Shown here: piece by piece, positions 45,674 through 55,788 of the stretch
Position numbering within the stretch: position 1 is the stretch's first letter
Layout: the number at the start of each line of letters is the position of its first letter
Assembly (NCBI GenBank): GCA_902805475.1
Contig: CADCSX010000006.1
Span: forward strand, 3,100,001-3,164,000
Origin: Entonaema liquescens
Taxonomy: Eukaryota; Ascomycota; Sordariomycetes; Xylariales; Xylariaceae
Length of the DNA stretch: 64,000 bases
Direction: 5' to 3'
The notes under the pieces: model-generated
The model's database searches: none
Seen by the model: only the letters and a program-made list of their open reading frames with translations
What the model was told of the DNA's origin: nothing
Position numbers and translations under genes: made by a program

Positions 45674-46231
45674 CTAGGTCTTCCGCTTCTTACTCCTAAA
45701 TATCCTAGCCAGTAGCCCCTTTACGCCTACGGATCCCCATTCCTTCTCCCACCCGGCGAGATATGTCTTGCGCTCCTTGAGGGCCTGCTGTCGAGCAACT
45801 ACTTGCGACTTTTCTTCCTTCGCAATAGCATTGCGCTCACTCGTCATGCGTAGAAATCCTCCCATCGTAGGCGGTGTGCCGGTCCCGCCGGTGAGTAGCC
45901 AGTAGGTCAGGGGGAGAGGCCCGTCTAATTCGGGGTCTGGGGGTTGAGGGGCTGAGGGTGTAGCGGTTGGTAGGGTTGAGGGTCCTCCTGCTTCAGGGGT
46001 CGGTGGTATAACTACGTCTGGTTCTGGGGTCTGTGGATGGGTAATCTCTGGTGGTGAAGGAGTCTGGGGAGCGTGTTCGGCGCTGTTGTTGTTAGGCTCT
46101 GGATCCTCTGGTGGTATGTTATTAGACTCAGAGTCCGCGTTGGTTGCGTTAGTATTGTCTTGGGCTTTATTGGTGTTGGTACTGTCGGGGTTAATACCAC
46201 CGCCATCACCGGATCCAGGTTTTCCAGACAT
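45674..46231 (-). CDS. Hypothetical protein, Pro/Thr/Asn-rich with basic tail
   Basis: An intact 185-residue frame starting MSGKPGSGDGGG. The first 110 residues are low complexity (Asn/Thr, then Pro/Glu/Thr repeats such as PQTPSPPEITHPQTPEPD). The last 75 are ordinary: LPLTYWLLTGGTGTPPTMGGFLRM, then a charged helix (NAIAKEEKSQVVARQQALKERK) and a basic end FRSKKRKT that could act as a nuclear signal. No family recognised. No N-terminal signal peptide. It lies beside the tandem family but lacks that family's motifs. Confidence 0.55.
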   Translation of the reverse strand: MSGKPGSGDGGGINPDSTNTNKAQDNTNATNADSESNNIPPEDPEPNNNSAEHAPQTPSPPEITHPQTPEPDVVIPPTPEAGGPSTLPTATPSAPQPPDPELDGPLPLTYWLLTGGTGTPPTMGGFLRMTSERNAIAKEEKSQVVARQQALKERKTYLAGWEKEWGSVGVKGLLARIFRSKKRKT

Positions 46232-47411
46232 GATGCTAGTCTAATATAACTAAGTTAGTTGCTATACGATCTCACAGCTATATGAGTTTTTCGGAAGTGT
46301 AGCACAATTTTATATATATTGTTAAGAGAACTAGTCTTATCAGGTCTAAAAAGCATATTGAAATCAACAGGGGAGAGGGAGTGTCAGCATACTTAAAGGC
46401 GGTTCGCTCATGTGTAGAGTAAGATGCTATAAAATTATACCATTAGTCAAATGAGTGGAAGTATTGGTAAGAACGTAACTGGCAAGCTTTGAGGTTATAA
46501 GTTAGACTCTTATATATGCAATCACAGGGCATCTCTGAGACACAAGTACCACGACTCTATGATTGTTGTCTGAAAGTTAGGATGATGCTCTGTTCTCATC
46601 ACTCATCTTGTAAGTTTTATGACATATTGTTACTCGCTTCAGATGTTCTCAAAATGTGTCTTGTGTAAGTTGTCATCTGTCTAACTAAAGCATCCCATGT
46701 TCTGACTCTTTTCTTGTGTAATGTTAACTCAACCCCATAACTGATATAATGAAATGAGATGAGTAGATACGTCTAAGTCGTTACATTCACCAAGCCAGTA
46801 GTTCTCACAGGTTTAATCCAGCAAACAATGTCACTCAGGGGTATTATATGTCACGTGATCACAGCAACGACCAAGGTCTACGATATATCAGTCACCAAAG
46901 ATCAAGACAGAGAATTGGTGGGTAATGCCATGTATGTGGTGCTTTATTTTTAGCACTTTTACATACGGAGGGCCAATCCATTCGCTGCGGAGTCTCGTCT
47001 TTATACATCAATACAACCAGCCTTCTTTTTGGCTACCCTTTTCCTTCTTTCCCACCACATCCCAAATCCTCCCCTAAGACGATTTAACTCATTCGCAGCC
47101 ACCAAAAAAAAAAAAGTTGCCCAACAGTATTTCCAATTAGGTTGGTGTTTTTTTCCCTTATCCCTAATGGTGCTGGGTGCCTGCTTTTCCTTTGCGTCGT
47201 ACTGTGTTTTCCGACCAGGAGATATCAAAGCTAAAGAGCTAAGAAAAAAAGCCTGTTGGTAGATGTTGTTAGCATGTGTGAACCATGTTATATACCCGTG
47301 GGGGGATGGACTTACAGACTCGCGCACGTGGCACGGCTTTCATAGTATCTCTTAGCGAGGCAGATCAGCAAGGAGAGTGGCTCCATCAGTGCTCCCAGTT
47401 AAAGAACCGGG
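46232..47411. other. Intergenic, no supported gene
   Basis: About 1.2 kb, the upstream region of the orphan gene at its left and downstream region of the first tandem paralogue at its right. AT-leaning, no coding signal; an A run at 47103-47114. Confidence 0.5.
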
Positions 47412-48197
47412 CTAATGGAAGCCTATCAATTGCTCGCTCTCCGAACCCATATCGAACTTTTTTATCCGCTTTGTGGGCTGCTTCTCTGGGCCCCAGTTGT
47501 CGATGAATGAGTAACATTCGTCAACTTCCGAGGTTGTCCCCGTGTTCGCTCGGCCCCCTTCATCATCTGCCATGATCGTCTCAAGATCTGAGTCGTCATC
47601 CCCGAAAGCGCAACTAGCCGTTCTTTTGTGAAGCGTGCGAGTTGGTCTGGTGGGACTAAGGACCCGGCCCGTGTCGGAACCAGAGGCACTTTTGTGCATG
47701 GCGGGACGGTCTGCCAATTGGTAGAGTTCGGCGGCGAGAAACCGTCGGACCGGGTCCTTGCCTTCGGGAAGACGTGGAGTGCATGGCCGGAAGTTCTCGC
47801 GGCTGATCAAGCACCCCCGATCATCACCCAGGCCTTTTCGAGAAGGCTTGGTGGGTGTGTCTTGTGGCAAGCAGCGGCTACCATGTGGGTAGCCTGTGAT
47901 GAAGGTGTCCATGAAATATCCTTGCTCTGAAAGATTTTCAAAAACCGAGGAGCTCATCGCGTTTGATGTCGGTGAATCAAACGGAGACGGAGAGACTGGT
48001 CGGAGAGGACTGGTATGGTATTCTCTGGCCAGCTCTTGGCCCGAGAGCGACATCAGTCGCAGCTCGTGCCTACCGTCTAACCCATACGCCACCGCAGTAG
48101 CAATGCCTTGACTGTGGCGTGCACTAACCGGTTGAGTATCCGGCAGGCAATGGCGAGGGTAGAGCTCGGGGGAGGGGGTTCTAGTTGCAGGAGACAT
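47412..48197 (-). CDS. Tandem family member A (RTPSP/SPFDSPT protein)
   Basis: Intact 261-residue frame beginning MSPATRTPSPELYP. No family name is known to me. Three blocks recur in the two genes upstream: RTPSP at residues 6-10, SPFDSPTS at 71-78, and DPVRRFLAAELYQLAD at 148-163. Near the C-terminus are an acidic patch (DDDSDLE), YSFIDNW and a basic cluster KRIKKF at about 233-238, a possible nuclear signal. The protein is otherwise disordered and rich in Ser-Pro and Thr-Pro pairs, suggesting regulation by proline-directed kinases (inference). No signal peptide or membrane segment. The gene is oriented like its two paralogues, about 1 kb apart from the next one. Confidence 0.75.
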   Translation of the reverse strand: MSPATRTPSPELYPRHCLPDTQPVSARHSQGIATAVAYGLDGRHELRLMSLSGQELAREYHTSPLRPVSPSPFDSPTSNAMSSSVFENLSEQGYFMDTFITGYPHGSRCLPQDTPTKPSRKGLGDDRGCLISRENFRPCTPRLPEGKDPVRRFLAAELYQLADRPAMHKSASGSDTGRVLSPTRPTRTLHKRTASCAFGDDDSDLETIMADDEGGRANTGTTSEVDECYSFIDNWGPEKQPTKRIKKFDMGSESEQLIGFH

Positions 48198-49187
48198 GAT
48201 GGTAAATGTTCCGTAGACTAGAGGTTGCTCGAGATCGGTTCAGGTTGGTCTTTTGATGGCTGATCTGCTTGATTGATTGAACAGATGAGGCAATTATCAA
48301 GAAGACTACTGCTGAGAAGTTGTTTTTTTGTGGAAGGGAAAGAAGAGAGAGAAGCTGTGGAAATTGGCAAGGCCAGGTATTTATAGGAACATATTTGGGG
48401 TGTACTTAAGGTACGCACCAGGTCTGTTATGATACTCTACCAGGTCTGTTATGTTACTCTAACAGGTCTGTATAGAAGGTACGTGTCTAAGGTACGAACA
48501 TATAGGCGGTTGACGGCCAGTGCAGACGAGGCAAACCTGCTAAAGCAGCTGGAGGTGGTCTGTTCTATGAGATAGGTACGTAGGTACGTAGGTAAACCAC
48601 ACCGAAAAGGTGCAAACAAGACTGTAAGGTGTGCTATCAGACGTGAGCTGGAAGCAATAAGACAATGTTTGGCAAATAACGCACCTAAGTAGATGATAGA
48701 GATAGACATTAGGGAAGGCGAGAAGCATTACGAAAAAAAAAAAAAAAAAAAAAGACATAGGTTTGGGAACGTAGTGGGTAGGTTGTCATTAATTAGGTAC
48801 GTAGGTACAGACCCTAAGCAGAGTCGTATCGTGAGTATTCCCGTCTATCTGACTAGTGCTTGCCACAATCGTGATTAGAAGACGGCTCATAGACGCCGGT
48901 GTCCCGCCCGTCATTCATCCCGCCTCAACCTATTCAGCAAACCTCCCGGTATCCACCTTAGCATATACCATAAAAGCAATGCCAGCCAATCTGCTATACA
49001 GAGATCCCAAACTTTGGTCTTCAAGCTTGAAAGATCCAAGGCACGACTCTCGCCAAGGTCAGGTGGTTGAAGCTAGGGAAATCCTACAGGCTATCAGTAT
49101 GTGCAGCAGGAAAGAATATCAGGTTTAGTGACTTACCCTATTTGCTTCACTTTAAAACTGAATCAAACCAGACTGACCCCGCTCAAC
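48198..49187. other. Intergenic with A tract between paralogues A and B
   Basis: About 1 kb. Contains GGTATTTATAGG about 180 bp upstream of gene A (TATA-like), three copies of ACCAGGTCTGTTATG/AACAGGTCTGTAT at 48416-48477, a TAGGTACGTAGG run at 48572-48594, and a 22-base A tract at 48733-48754. No gene. Confidence 0.55.
48416..48477. repeat. CAGGTCTGT(TATG) short tandem repeat
   Basis: Three copies of CAGGTCTGT spaced 24 bp apart, each followed by TATGATACTCTAC, TATGTTACTCTAA or TATAGAAG: about 2.5 units of a 24-bp repeat lying upstream of gene A. Confidence 0.8.
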
Positions 49188-50105
49188 TCAACGTGGAATC
49201 GTGACATTGTAGTCCATTGAGGGCTCGCGGTCCCAGTTTGAGTCATCACCATCTTTACCTTTACCACGCTGATCAACTGGAGGACGAGCATACACAGGAT
49301 GGGCTCGTAGGGGGTGAACATGCGGTGGGTGACGAAGGACCGGCATTCCTGGGCTCTTGGGTCTAGGGGCTGGAGCTGGCGCTTTCGCAGGCTTCTTCGG
49401 CAGCTTTCGGCGTATCACTTTCCCGTCAGCTGTGGTTACCTCCTCCCAGCGATCAGGTGATTCCTCATCTACCGGGTTGCCCTGGCTATTCTTAGTGCTC
49501 CCATATCCGGGTGCACTTCCCTTCTCAGCGGGGCTCTTCGGGCGTTCCTGTGAGAAGATCCCATCACCCGGGAGCTGGGTGCCCACGGGGTCATTCAAGT
49601 TGCGGGTGCGGCCAATAACAGAGTCGCCATCTCCAAGATCGTACATCTCCTTTGCCAGGAATCGACGTGCCGGGTCTTCCTCCAGGGCCTCCATGGATAT
49701 GAAGCTGGATCGTGGATGAGTCTGCTGACCTCGGCCACGCTGAGAGGGACATGGTGATCCCGGCGAAGTGATGCGGATGGTCGGTACAAAGCTAGGCGGA
49801 TAGGCAGATCCTCCTTGCTCCTGCTCGGGGCGTCCACGGCAAGCAGAATTGCTTCCGAATCTTGATGTAGGCGAGTCGAAGGGTGACAAGGCCTCAAGCT
49901 GGCGATGGCAGCTGTATCCGCGTGTTTCGGGTTCCTGGTAATGCTGGCTAAGGAGGGCACGGCTAGCGGGTGAGGCCGGCTCTATGTTGTCATGATCGAA
50001 TTCACCAGCAGCAGCAGGCTTGAGAGAAAGAGCATTGAGTTGACCGGTCGGGACATCCGAGGAGGTCGGGGTCTGGGGGGAAGGGGTTCGCGGAACAGAA
50101 GACAT
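49188..50105 (-). CDS. Tandem family member B (RTPSP/SPFDSPT protein)
   Basis: Intact 305-residue frame beginning MSSVPRTPSPQTPTS. It shares with members A and C the N-terminal PRTPSP (5-10), SPFDSPTS (74-81) and the block DPARRFLAKEMYDLGD (144-159). Specific to this copy is an extended C-terminal half: RWEEVTTADGKVIRRKLPKK, Pro/Ala/Lys-rich repeats (KPAKAPAPAPRPKSPG) and a His/Pro stretch (HPPHVHPLRAHPVYARPP) that partly matches the end of member C (HPRVHPLYAAQ). TATTTATTT lies about 60 bp before the ATG. No recognised domain; likely disordered and phosphorylated. Function unknown. Confidence 0.78.
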   Translation of the reverse strand: MSSVPRTPSPQTPTSSDVPTGQLNALSLKPAAAGEFDHDNIEPASPASRALLSQHYQEPETRGYSCHRQLEALSPFDSPTSRFGSNSACRGRPEQEQGGSAYPPSFVPTIRITSPGSPCPSQRGRGQQTHPRSSFISMEALEEDPARRFLAKEMYDLGDGDSVIGRTRNLNDPVGTQLPGDGIFSQERPKSPAEKGSAPGYGSTKNSQGNPVDEESPDRWEEVTTADGKVIRRKLPKKPAKAPAPAPRPKSPGMPVLRHPPHVHPLRAHPVYARPPVDQRGKGKDGDDSNWDREPSMDYNVTIPR

Positions 50106-51267
50106 GATGAATGATGCTTGATTCTTGAAGCGTATTAAATGTCAATCAAATAAAAACCGGGAAGGTATTTATTTAACTAGGATTCTAGTTCAAGAGAGAG
50201 ACGAGATTTGATTGAGGGAATGGATTTGTGGTGTAGACGGAAAAGGAGAAATACAAGAGAGGATATTTACAATTAGGCGGCGACACCAGAAATTTATAAT
50301 AATTCACAGTGTCTGCACGAAAGGTAAGAACGAAATAAATCAGTTGCAACTAATTTTATGGAAGGAAGGCACGAAGAAAACGCGACAAAGGAAACAGGTG
50401 ATAAAATAACAACACCCAAGTGGCCTCTGCACAGTAAAGGCGCTAACAGATAACAGAAGTCATGAGGTTTGCACACCGAAAGGTACAAACAAATTAAACA
50501 CCCCAAGGTAACTGTACCTACCTGCTAAACGGGCGCCTAAAGTATTTCTAATAGCTTGACTGGCTCATTCACTCGATAAGGCACAAGCACGCCAGCGGGG
50601 TCGCCTGAAAGGCATGAGCTGTGAATAAAATAATATATCATAATACCTACTTCGAGGATCGCCCTATGAGCAAAGAATTGAATAAATCTGGTGATATATA
50701 CAAGTTGGCTTGTGGGCACAAAAATTAGAATAGGGGGTTGGGTGTGTATCAACAGTTAACAAGCCTTTTAGGGGTACTGTACAAGTTTAGGGGATACCAA
50801 AAAAAAAACAACTAATTTTGTATATAAGCGATAAGGAACTGCTAAAAATCGATGCTAGGTATGTTTAAGGGCCTGTGGTGTTTTCGCTTTCCAGTAGCAA
50901 AGTGTCCTCCTCCTTGCTAGCTATCTTGCAAATTATTACAATATGTGACACCCTACACGAGTTTCTCGAGGGTGCCATTATCGGTTGTCCTCTGCCACTC
51001 TGCAACATGAAAGCCTTCTAGCGATTTACAAGCGTAGTATGGGTACGTAATTAGCTAACAAATTAGGAGATCTGGTAATTATTAGCCAGTGAAAATAAGA
51101 TCCAGGTTTTGCGGCTTACCTTCAAGGGTTATTTATATGCAAAAGCATTCTGCCCGTATTCTGACAAAATTGATATTGCTAGGTAATGATTTTCACAGGG
51201 GTTGCGTATCCTGAACCTCTGTGTTAGTTACTCGTGGTTTTCATGACCTTCGTGGAATGATCACCTA
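50106..51267. other. Intergenic between paralogues B and C
   Basis: About 1.2 kb without a supported gene. Holds the promoter and leader of B at the left. Contains AAGGTAACTGTACCTACC at about 50503-50521, a member of the scattered TACC/GGTA motif set. Confidence 0.5.
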
Positions 51268-52006
51268 CTATCCCACCGCACTAGGGATGTGCCAGCCTGA
51301 GCCTTCTTCGTACTGGGCAGCGTATAGTGGATGTACTCGCGGGTGAAAGGGCTGCTGGGAGTCGGTAACGTCATCACTATTAGTATCCGGATCGCATAGC
51401 TTCGTACGTTTGTTTGCTTGTTCCTCTTCCATTATGCCTCCCTCATCAATTTCCTTCATCTTCCACTCGGAACAGAAATCGTAACCACCCTCTATATTCG
51501 TGTCCGTGACTGAATTTCGTTTCTTGACCCGGCCTCTCCTACCAGCGGCGGGATAGTTAGGTTCGCAGTTCGGATATTCATCGTACGAGAGCCTGTGCAG
51601 GTCTATGGCAAGAAATCGTTTGCTCTTGTCGAAAAGAAATGGCTTGTATGGGTCATATGTTCCAGAAGTAGCAGGGCTAGGGTTCAAGAGAGACTCGGGG
51701 ACAAAGGGGTTGGGCTACCGAGTGAAGAAAGTCGATCCCGGAGACACTCAAGGGGACATTGCCGAATGTCCGTATCCGAAACTGTCTAGCATAGTTCTCC
51801 CTAGCCGATCTGCTTTCGAGGTTGAAAGTAGGAGAGTCGAATGGTGACGGCTGTTTTAGAAGTTGAGCACGACGTTCGGCGGAGGGTAGCTCCAGTCCTG
51901 GCATGCATTGTTTGACGATTATTGGGGACTCTGTGGAACGGCGTCGATGGTGAGATGCGCGTGAGCACTGCGGCTTAGGGGAGGGAGTTCTTGGTGTGGA
52001 AAACAT
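51268..52006 (-). CDS. Tandem family member C, split by a frameshift
   Basis: The N-terminal frame (52006 down to about 51700) starts MFSTPRTPSPKP and carries SPFDSPTF at 54-61 and a basic patch HHRRRSTES. It then stops. A frame shifted by one base carries the rest: PFVPESLLNPSPATSG, KSKRFLAIDLHRLSYDE (the third family block), GRRGRVKKRNS, YDFCSEW and HPRVHPLYAAQYEE, ending at 51268. The switch lies at CAACCCCTTTGTCCCC near 51698; one C too many would explain it and would align QPFVP with PSFVP of member B. Splice sites that would join the frames are poor (43 bp at most). So the copy is either a recent pseudogene or carries an assembly error. Uncorrupted length would be about 246 residues. 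Confidence 0.65.
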
Positions 52007-52509
52007 GGTTGCGAAAAGCTTCTCTGGCGGAGGAAACGTGTGAAGAGGATTATATATTGGTGCTGATATGCCAGTAGCGAAAATTCGAGAAGGGGACTGT
52101 AATGGAATAAATGTATTTGAGAGCCGAGAAGAAAGCTACAATGGAGAAGTATGCGAGATTCTAGATTAAACAGGTGGATTTTTATACCTAGAAATTATAC
52201 AGCTCAAAAACGACAACTAAGACAGATATTCACTGAACTGGAAAATACGGGGCTGGTTAGAATGACTGTGTGTAATTCAGAAAGTAGGTTTTGGGCTAAG
52301 GCTACGATGTGTAGGTTATTGGCTAAGAAAAAGATCGTGGCCTATGGTAGGGTCTAACCACGAGGGGTGCTTAGTCGTTAGGACCAGACCTGATTGACGA
52401 CGGGAAGGCACTTAATGGCATATGGCGCCGACATCAAACGATGATGTAGGCCATTTCATGTCTTTGGCGTTGCCCGTCAACTACCCGCCGTCATACGACC
52501 CCCCTCTCA
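52007..52509. other. Intergenic, promoter of member C
   Basis: About 500 bp. GATTATATATTGG about 45 bp upstream of member C is TATA-like. The right part is the ferroportin gene's 3' side. No gene. Confidence 0.5.
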
Positions 52510-54417
52510 TTAGTAAGTAAGGTTCCCCCGTCTCGGTCTTTCGACTATTCGCCAGCTCCGTTCGTTGACGCATAGCCCCCAAGTCAACTTCTCCCAATGA
52601 ATCAGGTGACCTCTCTGTTGACGAACCCAGCCGGCGTACATTATCCAGCTAATTAACACAGAGACGAGGCTCGCAAAAGCCAGCCACTTGTACTGCTCCG
52701 TACGAGGGAAAGCTATGGCCGTGCCGGCGCCGAAGAGCTCAAATATATTTACGACCGAGTTCTCCGTACCCGCAAAGCTTGACCGTTGATGCCCCGGGAC
52801 AAGGGTCTGTGTGAGTTGCTGGGTAGTAAGGTCGAAGACCCATACTCCCAACCGCGAGAACGCCAAGAAGGAGAACAAGACGACACTCCAAGCCGCATTA
52901 GGTGGAACTTTTTCACTGATAATCCTCCGGGCAATAGAAAATAGGTTATCTACCCCGTCTTGCTGTGCCGAGATTGCCCACAGAGCCAGGACAACCGGAA
53001 TCTGTGTAGTTTGTAAGTATCCATGCGTAGAAAATTCATATAATCAATCACGCGGAACTTGTGACGTACGGTATTTATGATTTGCCAACTTACACCCCAG
53101 AGTCCAAACCGCTGTAACCCTATCAGGGTTTGAATATCCCGGTTTCCTTCCTGCTCACCAGCGATCAAGCGAACTCCTGATTCGTCGTCTTCGTCTACGG
53201 AGTGAGAGGAAACGTGATGATGCGCCTTACCCATGTACTCGATGCCTCGGGGAGTAATTACCGTACTACTAATTTCGAATACAGAGCCGATGGCCCTAGC
53301 TAACGTAATTACGTTGAGCGAGTAACCTATATTAATCAGATAGGTAATGAAGGTAGCCCTCCAGGTCAGCATGTTGAAATGTAGAAGCGCCAACGCAACA
53401 GACGGGATCCAGACGGACGTGCTAAAGTACGTTTCGAAGCCGTGAAAGTATTGTAGGGTCCTCGCTATCCACGATCTTGATGTCCCTTGCGTTGCCACTT
53501 CTGGCTGTGAGGGTGGTACGGCACGTGGTGCTTGTAGCAACGGGCTGCTATTCCATACCCGTTTCGCGGAGAAGACCTCGATTGGGATACTAACAAGACT
53601 TGTAAGTCCCGTAAATATTACACCCAAGCGGGTCGACCCGAGGACGGAGATGACGGCCGAAATTAAGATGGGTGAGATCAATTTGCAGACAAGATCGATC
53701 CTCCTCATAACAGCGTTAAGATGGGTTAAGTCATAGGGGTTACCAGCTGGAGCAGCTACAGTAACGACCCAATCTCGCTCCATGGAGATGAGATTGCCGG
53801 ACGCACTTAAGCGTTCGATAATACCGAACGTTATGGCGACGGTGAATCCTACACCCTTGAGGATGGTGTTTGTAGGTAACACGAAGATGGCTTCGTCTCC
53901 TACCAGATCCTCTTGACTCAGTATCAGGATCCAGAAAAAGGAACCGAGAATGACTGAGCCGCGGTTGCAGATGATGGTTGATAGTAAGGTCCGGAGTCTA
54001 CTAGGGGACCTCTGGACCCATTGCCCAACCGAGCTGGAGAACATGATCATGGCAAAATAAACTATGATCATGCTACATACTTGTATTAGCAATGAGTCTT
54101 GACGGATTTAACACACAGCCGGTTAGACTTGCCGTAGCGCAGCTGCTACAAGAGTATCGGGATACGCAGCCGCCGTGAAAAGAATCTGATAACATGGTAA
54201 GCTAAGAGAACTTAGTTCGTCTAACCACTTCTTTCGATAGACGTACCGCGGCAAATTCGTAGCCACGGGCATTCCAGGTCGAAAAGGCATGGCTGACGTA
54301 TAAATTCAGAGCTTGTGATCGAGTGAGGCTATTCGGGGGGACACGGCTATTTCCGCCGTCCTGAGACTCGTCATCGGGTAGCTCGAAGCTACTCTCACTG
54401 CTAGTGTCGCTATCCAT
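52510..54417 (-). CDS. Ferroportin-like solute carrier (SLC40 family)
   Basis: Predicted multi-pass metal exporter of the ferroportin family. Four exons fit: 54417-54247, 54185-54133, 54072-53094 and 53001-52510, giving 564 residues. The acidic N-terminus (MDSDTSSESSFELPDDE) leads to the family signature LTRSQALNLYVSHAFSTWNARGYEFAAILF. Numerous hydrophobic segments follow (IIVYFAMIMFSSSVG, GSVILGSFFWILIL, LISPILISAVISVLG, VALALLHFNMLTW). The C-terminal half has FSRLGVWVFDLTTQQLTQTLVP and GTENSVVNIFELFG, close to the animal ferroportin C-terminal helices. The second intron appears to begin with GC (GCAAGT) instead of GT. A role in iron efflux or vacuolar/organelle metal transport is inferred from the family only. 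Confidence 0.88.
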
Positions 54418-55497
54418 TTTACACTTTGCCGTGGTAAAGAGTCTAATCTCAGCTTGACCATGGAAGCGGACCGCGACACGCGTATTATACTACTAAAATA
54501 TCATAAATCATACTCTGTTGAATAGCTACTATAAGCTATGGAATACTTATACACTTGGGTTACAATGAATTGGCCAATAAGTGAGTCAGGCCGAGAAAGT
54601 TGAATAATGGTATATCATTGGCGAATGCCATAATGTTGACCTATGATGTTATGTTCTTAGCGGGGCTCCAGCCGGGATGACGGCCGGTCGCCGGAGCTTT
54701 TTGCTTGCAAGGTACTCGTTCTGTCCATTTTTTATTCGACTTGCGTAGACACTAAGTAAGATAGGTAAAGTAGTACGGGAATTTTGATAAGTGTTGAATC
54801 TACCATGAAAATACAAGATAGACAAAGTTTATGTATAGGTAATTAGGTAATCAATAGGCTTTGACGAAGTGTATAATTCTAGGGGAAGTGGGTTTATTAC
54901 TACATAGTTGCCAAAGGACAACTACGTTTGCGGGAGGATGTGTGTTTGACTTATACAGGATTGTAAACATAAAAAGGGACACTAACATTACAAAGCTCAC
55001 ATTAACCATAAAATCAAACAACAAGCATACGTAATTTGTCAAAAATCAACCTGCTTGAGCAAGCTTCTCTTATTCATTTCCTCATAAATGTTTGGAAAAT
55101 ATCTCTCTAAAAACTGCCTTTATAGATGAGTATTAGCAGTTATAAAACTCCGAATAAACCCGTCCTGGGGCGCCATTAAACCCCAGTCCCTACCGAACCC
55201 CCGGTATTGTGCTCCGCGAAGTAAGTGTGTATGTGATATCTTCAAGTTCTGTCTGTCGTGTCCCGTAATCGTGGGGAAACGTCCTCAGTCAATAAGTCCC
55301 GTCCCATCACATCGTGCATGACCTCAGTCATCAGCGAAACTCCTCCAGGGGTCCCCCATTTTAAATATGATTAAGTTGCGCGTCTCATCTGGCCGTCAAG
55401 GTCTATAAAAATAATCGTTTGGTGAAAAGCGAAAAAGCAAAGCAAGCTTGGAAACTGTCTCCTCTCTACGCCGGAAATATGAATTTTGAGCTCATGT
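54418..55497. other. Intergenic, no supported gene
   Basis: About 1.1 kb, ferroportin promoter at the left end, downstream side of a small gene at the right. No coding signal. Confidence 0.5.
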
Positions 55498-55788
55498 TTA
55501 GAAGTTCAAGGATCCCATTCGTTCTTCAACGCCACCCCAGTAGACAATGGGTCTGGGCTCAAGGATGTTCAGCTCAGGCCCCGAGCTGCGCTTCTCTTCT
55601 TCCATGTCGGCAATTGACGGTTGCCTAAACAACACAGCGTTGATTGTGCTCACTGGGGATGAGGAGCTGGAGCTGTAAGACTGGTATGAGCTTGTGGAAG
55701 AAGTGGATGCCGTAGATGAGCGGCGGAAAGACGTGCGAATACCGCTGGGGGTAAAGCGGGATCGGATGGTTTGGAATCGCGACTGCAT
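55498..55788 (-). CDS. Small conserved fungal protein, 96 residues
   Basis: An intact short frame, MQSRFQTIRSRFTPSG to the end. The first half is basic and then very Ser/Thr-rich (STASTSSTSSYQSYSSSSSS). The second half is compact and looks conserved: QPSIADMEEEKR, ELNILEPRPIVYWGGVEERM. The PRPIVYWG..EERMG ending resembles short uncharacterised ascomycete proteins I have seen, so the gene is probably real, but I know no function. No signal peptide or membrane segment. A comparatively long C/T-poor leader lies upstream. Confidence 0.7.
   Translation of the reverse strand: MQSRFQTIRSRFTPSGIRTSFRRSSTASTSSTSSYQSYSSSSSSPVSTINAVLFRQPSIADMEEEKRSSGPELNILEPRPIVYWGGVEERMGSLNF

Noticed and set aside
51678..51720. 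Short introns joining the two frames of tandem member C
   Set aside because: All candidates are 43 bp or less with poor donors or the wrong phase; a one-base indel in a C run is simpler.
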